64,000 nucleotides of DNA from Chlorops oryzae (Eukaryota; Arthropoda; Insecta; Diptera; Chloropidae): the NCBI GenBank assembly GCA_020466095.1, contig CM035806.1:141912434-141976433 (forward strand), in the 5' to 3' direction. Of this stretch, positions 60,894-64,000 are shown piece after piece. The translations under genes were made by a program, and so were the position numbers. The notes under the pieces were generated by a model, which was not told the origin of the DNA, searched no databases, and saw only the letters and a program-made list of their open reading frames with translations. How positions within the stretch are numbered: position 1 is the stretch's first letter; each line of letters opens with the position of its first letter.

Positions 60894-61056
60894 TTTTGTG
60901 ATCCTTACAACATTTCGGAGGAGGTCCACAGACTGACAGAATGCCACTTGAAAAACCATTTCTTTGCGTTTGGCCCCTGTTTCAATTGAGCCCTTGAATT
61001 TTTGAATTTTTTTCAAGTGAATAATGGCACGTACGGTAGGGGCGAGTATACGGAAT
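60894..61056 (-). CDS. Candidate internal exon on the minus strand, unknown protein
   Basis: On the minus strand a strong acceptor (TTTTTGTCTTGTTTCAG) precedes 61056 and a consensus donor (CAAAA then GTAAGT) follows 60894. The 163 bases have one frame open for 54 codons; the other two are closed. It reads FRILAPTVRAIIHLKK and then KEMVFQVAFCQSVDLLRN, ending RITK at the donor in phase 0. The block is richer in G+C than its flanks. I do not recognise the family and found no partner exon, so it may belong to a gene running off the window, or be a chance pairing of splice signals. Confidence 0.4.
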
Positions 61057-61689
61057 CTGAAACAAGACAAAAATCATTTCAGATTAGCATAACAAGAGGG
61101 TTCTGCATACACACATACACATGTCATGCAACCAAGTCATACGGTTGAGTCGTACAAGACAATAGGTAAATTTAAAAACTTTGTTTCTCTTAGACTGGAG
61201 CGGCTCATTAACACTATTTAAGGGCGCTTACCTGTCATTTGGAAATTTGTGTACACAAAACTGTCGTGAAAATATTTTATTGAATAAACAATAAAGCAAT
61301 GAAATAACACTGGCCGACAAAAAAAAAAGGGTGCTGTCTTTTGAATAAGATATATCATTTCCTATGTATTTTGATGTGCTGAAACCGAATTTGGGAAAAA
61401 CAAAATTTTACCGCGCCATCCTTACCACCGAAAATCCTTACAGAAAGGTCTAATCGCGAGAATTGTGGACATAGTGGGGTTGAGATTTTGGTCTTTTGAC
61501 CTTATATCGAAAGGTTATGGCTATATTTTAATGTCCATACAGTATAAAAGAAAAATTCCCTCAATTGTTGTTGCAATTTGAAAATAGAAAATTTAGAGAA
61601 TTTCGACTTGAGATAATTCAAATATTGTTTCTTTATTTGTTCAAGAATAGAAAAAGTAAAAAATGAAAAATCGGAAAATAGTACATTTC
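61057..61689. other. AT-rich sequence, no gene
   Basis: No supported feature. A short A run lies at 61320-61328. Confidence 0.5.
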
Positions 61690-62222
61690 TTTCACTCTCT
61701 CTCTCACTCTCTCTCTCACTCTCTCCCTCACTCTCCTCAGTCTCCCTCTCGCTCTCACCTCTCGCTCTCACTCTCTCTCTCACTCTCTCTCTCTCTCTCT
61801 CACTCTCTCTCTCACTCTCTCTCCCTCTCTCTCTCTCTCTCTCTCACTCTCTCTCTCCTCCTCTCACTCTCCCTCTCTACTCTCTCTCTCTACTCTCCCT
61901 CTCTTCTCCTCTCTCTCTCTCTCTCCTCTCCCTCTCTCACTCTCTCCTCTCTATCTCCCTCTCTATCTCCTCCCTCTCCTATCTCCTCTCTACTCTCCTC
62001 TCTACTCTCTCCTCTCTCATCTCCTCTCTCTATCTCCTCTCTATCTCTCTCTCTACTCTCTCTCTCTCTCTCCTCTCCTACCTCTCTCTCTCTCTCTACT
62101 CTCCCTCTCTACTCTCCCTCTCTCTCCCTCTCTCCTCTCTCTCTCTCCCCTCTCTCTCTCTCCCTCCCTCTCTTCTCCTCCTATCTCCTATTCTCCTCTC
62201 TCTCTCACCCCCATTCTCTCTC

Positions 62223-62256
<34 letters not shown>
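61690..62256. repeat. Long (CT)n pyrimidine microsatellite
   Basis: About 570 bp of CT repeats with CTCACTCT, CTCCTCT and CTACTCTC variants. The Ser/Leu-rich frame across it is an artefact. Confidence 0.97.
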
Positions 62257-62257
<1 letters not shown>

Positions 62258-63908
62258 TTCTGGACTAATAGATCTCAGGGTTCACTTGCATGTATCTCCT
62301 CTCCCCTTGTGTACACTAGACCACTTAGGCATTATTAGCTCGTACGTTATAAACCCGAACGTTCAAATTATTCTCTATTAGGAAACATTTGGAGGCCATT
62401 TGCAAGCTCATCACCATTTTGTAGAATTTCATTTACTTATTTTTCTCAGCCAGTAATTGTAATTGAAAAAAATAAACAGCAAATTTTATTTTTCCACATA
62501 CTAGAAAATGAAAAATTTTAGTCGACGATAGAAATTTTTCGATTCTCTATCAGTAGTCGACAATCATAATGGGGGTGAAAGTATGAACTATCCATGAAGT
62601 CTACAAGAGTTTCAGCTTATTTGATTTATCTTGTAGCTGAGTAAATAAATAAATATTTATGCAAATAACCGGTTATATACATAATTACAAAATAAGTTAT
62701 GGCATGCCAGGAATACGTAATAATACGTCGTTTTTGAATCCTTTTATGAAAGAGCGCAAATTTTTTTCGGAATTGAGCGTTGATTAAATTTTGAATTCTT
62801 CAAGCGTTTCAGCATTCAATTCCATAAGAAATCCAAACAAAAATCAACATGAAAAAGAAAATTGAAAATTACAATTAAAATGAAGATGAAGATGCAAATG
62901 AAAATGAAGAATTCGCAATGAGTTTCGGAGAATTTTAATTTGAAAATTTTTGGAAATTTCCTATTACATATGTCCGTGCGCATGCATCAAGTGATGTTTG
63001 TTTGCTTTCCCTGCATTCTTAAGAGTTTCGCTTTCGGTTTACAGCTGTTGTTGCTGTTGCTTAGCATGGCTCGGTCAGTTTATAGTCCGCCATTCGTAGA
63101 CACTGAAATGCATTAAATGCGCTCGACCGTAGTTTAAGGCTAACTTTAATTCAATTCAGTTACTCCAACTCGGAGCTCAACTCAACTCATCTCATCAGCG
63201 TTGAAGTTCTCATGGCTGTGTGCGTGTATTGGTATGTACATACATATATATGTGCGTTTATGTGTGCGCGCCCGCAAGAGACCGATCCATAAAGAAAGTA
63301 AAATATTAAATATTTGTATGTGGTTCTTTTCACAATATATCGAATTAAGCTGTCATTGTTTACACGAGCTCATATGCATGCAAACGGCGACCGGCGACCG
63401 GCGAACGGGGAAACGGCGACCAGAGATGCCAAACACAAGTGAGCGAATATATGTACATGCTTTGGAATTTCCTCTTTCGACGATGGCACGCTCATTGTAA
63501 ATAAAATTCCGCAAGAGATTTCAAAACGAAATTTACTATTTACATAAAATTTTGAACAATGCCAACAACGATGGCAACTGCATCCCAGGCAACTGCTGGG
63601 GCGATGTAAGGAACTGAATGCTCGGTCGGTTGGTTGGGAGATCGGAGCACACACAGCATTTTGAATAACATATCCGTTAAAGCTAAGAGCCCCGAATTTC
63701 TATAACAGAAGCAAACGTCGAAAACGCAACAAATGCACTTTAATTCCCAAGAGAAATTCCTGGTACTGAGTCGCAAAATTATAACATCATGATGAGAAAG
63801 GGAGGCAAAAATGTGAATGAATAGGGAAATTGAAAGATAAAACAAATAAAAAACATTTTAAAAAGTATATAAAATCAAAAAAAAAAAAAATAAATAAATA
63901 AACTAAAA
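62257..63908. other. Region without a supported gene; GC-richer block near 63050-63200
   Basis: 63050-63200 (CGGTCAGTTTATAGTCCGCC and CTCAACTCAACTCATCTCATC) resembles the kind of sequence seen in fly 5' UTRs or promoters. It also shares the CTCAACTCAACT wording with 360-390. 63380-63420 has tandem CGGCGAC. No frame is convincing. Confidence 0.35.
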
Positions 63909-64000
63909 ACAAGTAAGGGTGTTATAGTCAGCTGAGCCTGACAATAGAATACCGACGCAGACACACATGCTCAAATAATTTTTAATATCCAGAGGTCTTT
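63909..64000 (-). mobile_element. DINE-1-like Helentron, 3' end, cut by the window edge
   Basis: AACAAGTAAGGGTGTTATAG, then TCAGCTGAGCCTGA and AATAGAATACCGACGCAG, match the reverse complement of 26340-26431. The element continues past the window. Confidence 0.85.

Noticed and set aside
61663..62268. 201-residue Ser/Leu frame
   Set aside because: CT microsatellite artefact.

Overview
The window is AT-rich, intron-rich insect DNA. Long microsatellites, many small terminal-inverted-repeat (TIR) elements and several DINE-1/Helentron-like repeats point to a higher fly (Diptera, Schizophora). A tephritid or a relative is my guess; the species cannot be fixed from the sequence. There is no sign of bacterial, plasmid or viral organisation.

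Only one gene can be assembled with confidence, on the + strand between 1688 and 18223. Ten spliced coding segments with consistent phases and GT/AG borders encode 441 residues and a stop. The product is a three-immunoglobulin neuronal surface protein of the DIP (Dpr-interacting protein)/lachesin/IgLON group, and the closest match I recall is Drosophila DIP-theta. The upstream exon or exons, with start codon and signal peptide, lie before the window or were not recognised. The last coding exon (18135-18223) carries a short hydrophobic tail that fits a GPI-anchor signal. If the small last intron is retained, the frame stops at once and the tail is lost.

The introns (1.8-17.7 kb) hold microsatellites, a purine satellite with a 9-bp unit, a 1.6-kb hAT-type element with perfect 8-bp target duplications and internal 101-bp tandem repeats, and smaller MITE-like sequences.

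From 18.3 to 64 kb I find no second convincing gene. This stretch is a mosaic of non-autonomous mobile elements: DINE-1-like copies, a second hAT element, a piggyBac-like and a PIF/Harbinger-like MITE, a 512-bp near-perfect palindrome, a TIR family beginning CCCAGTCGG, and an element nested in an old DINE-1-like copy. Two TIR elements (50.4-51.4 and 57.4-58.1 kb) each carry a pair of inward-facing tRNA-like sequences flanked by short palindromic motifs; this shared layout is the most unusual structure seen. A candidate minus-strand exon with good splice sites lies at 60894-61056. The rest is AT-rich sequence with microsatellites and a few GC-richer blocks that may be regulatory or untranslated exons.
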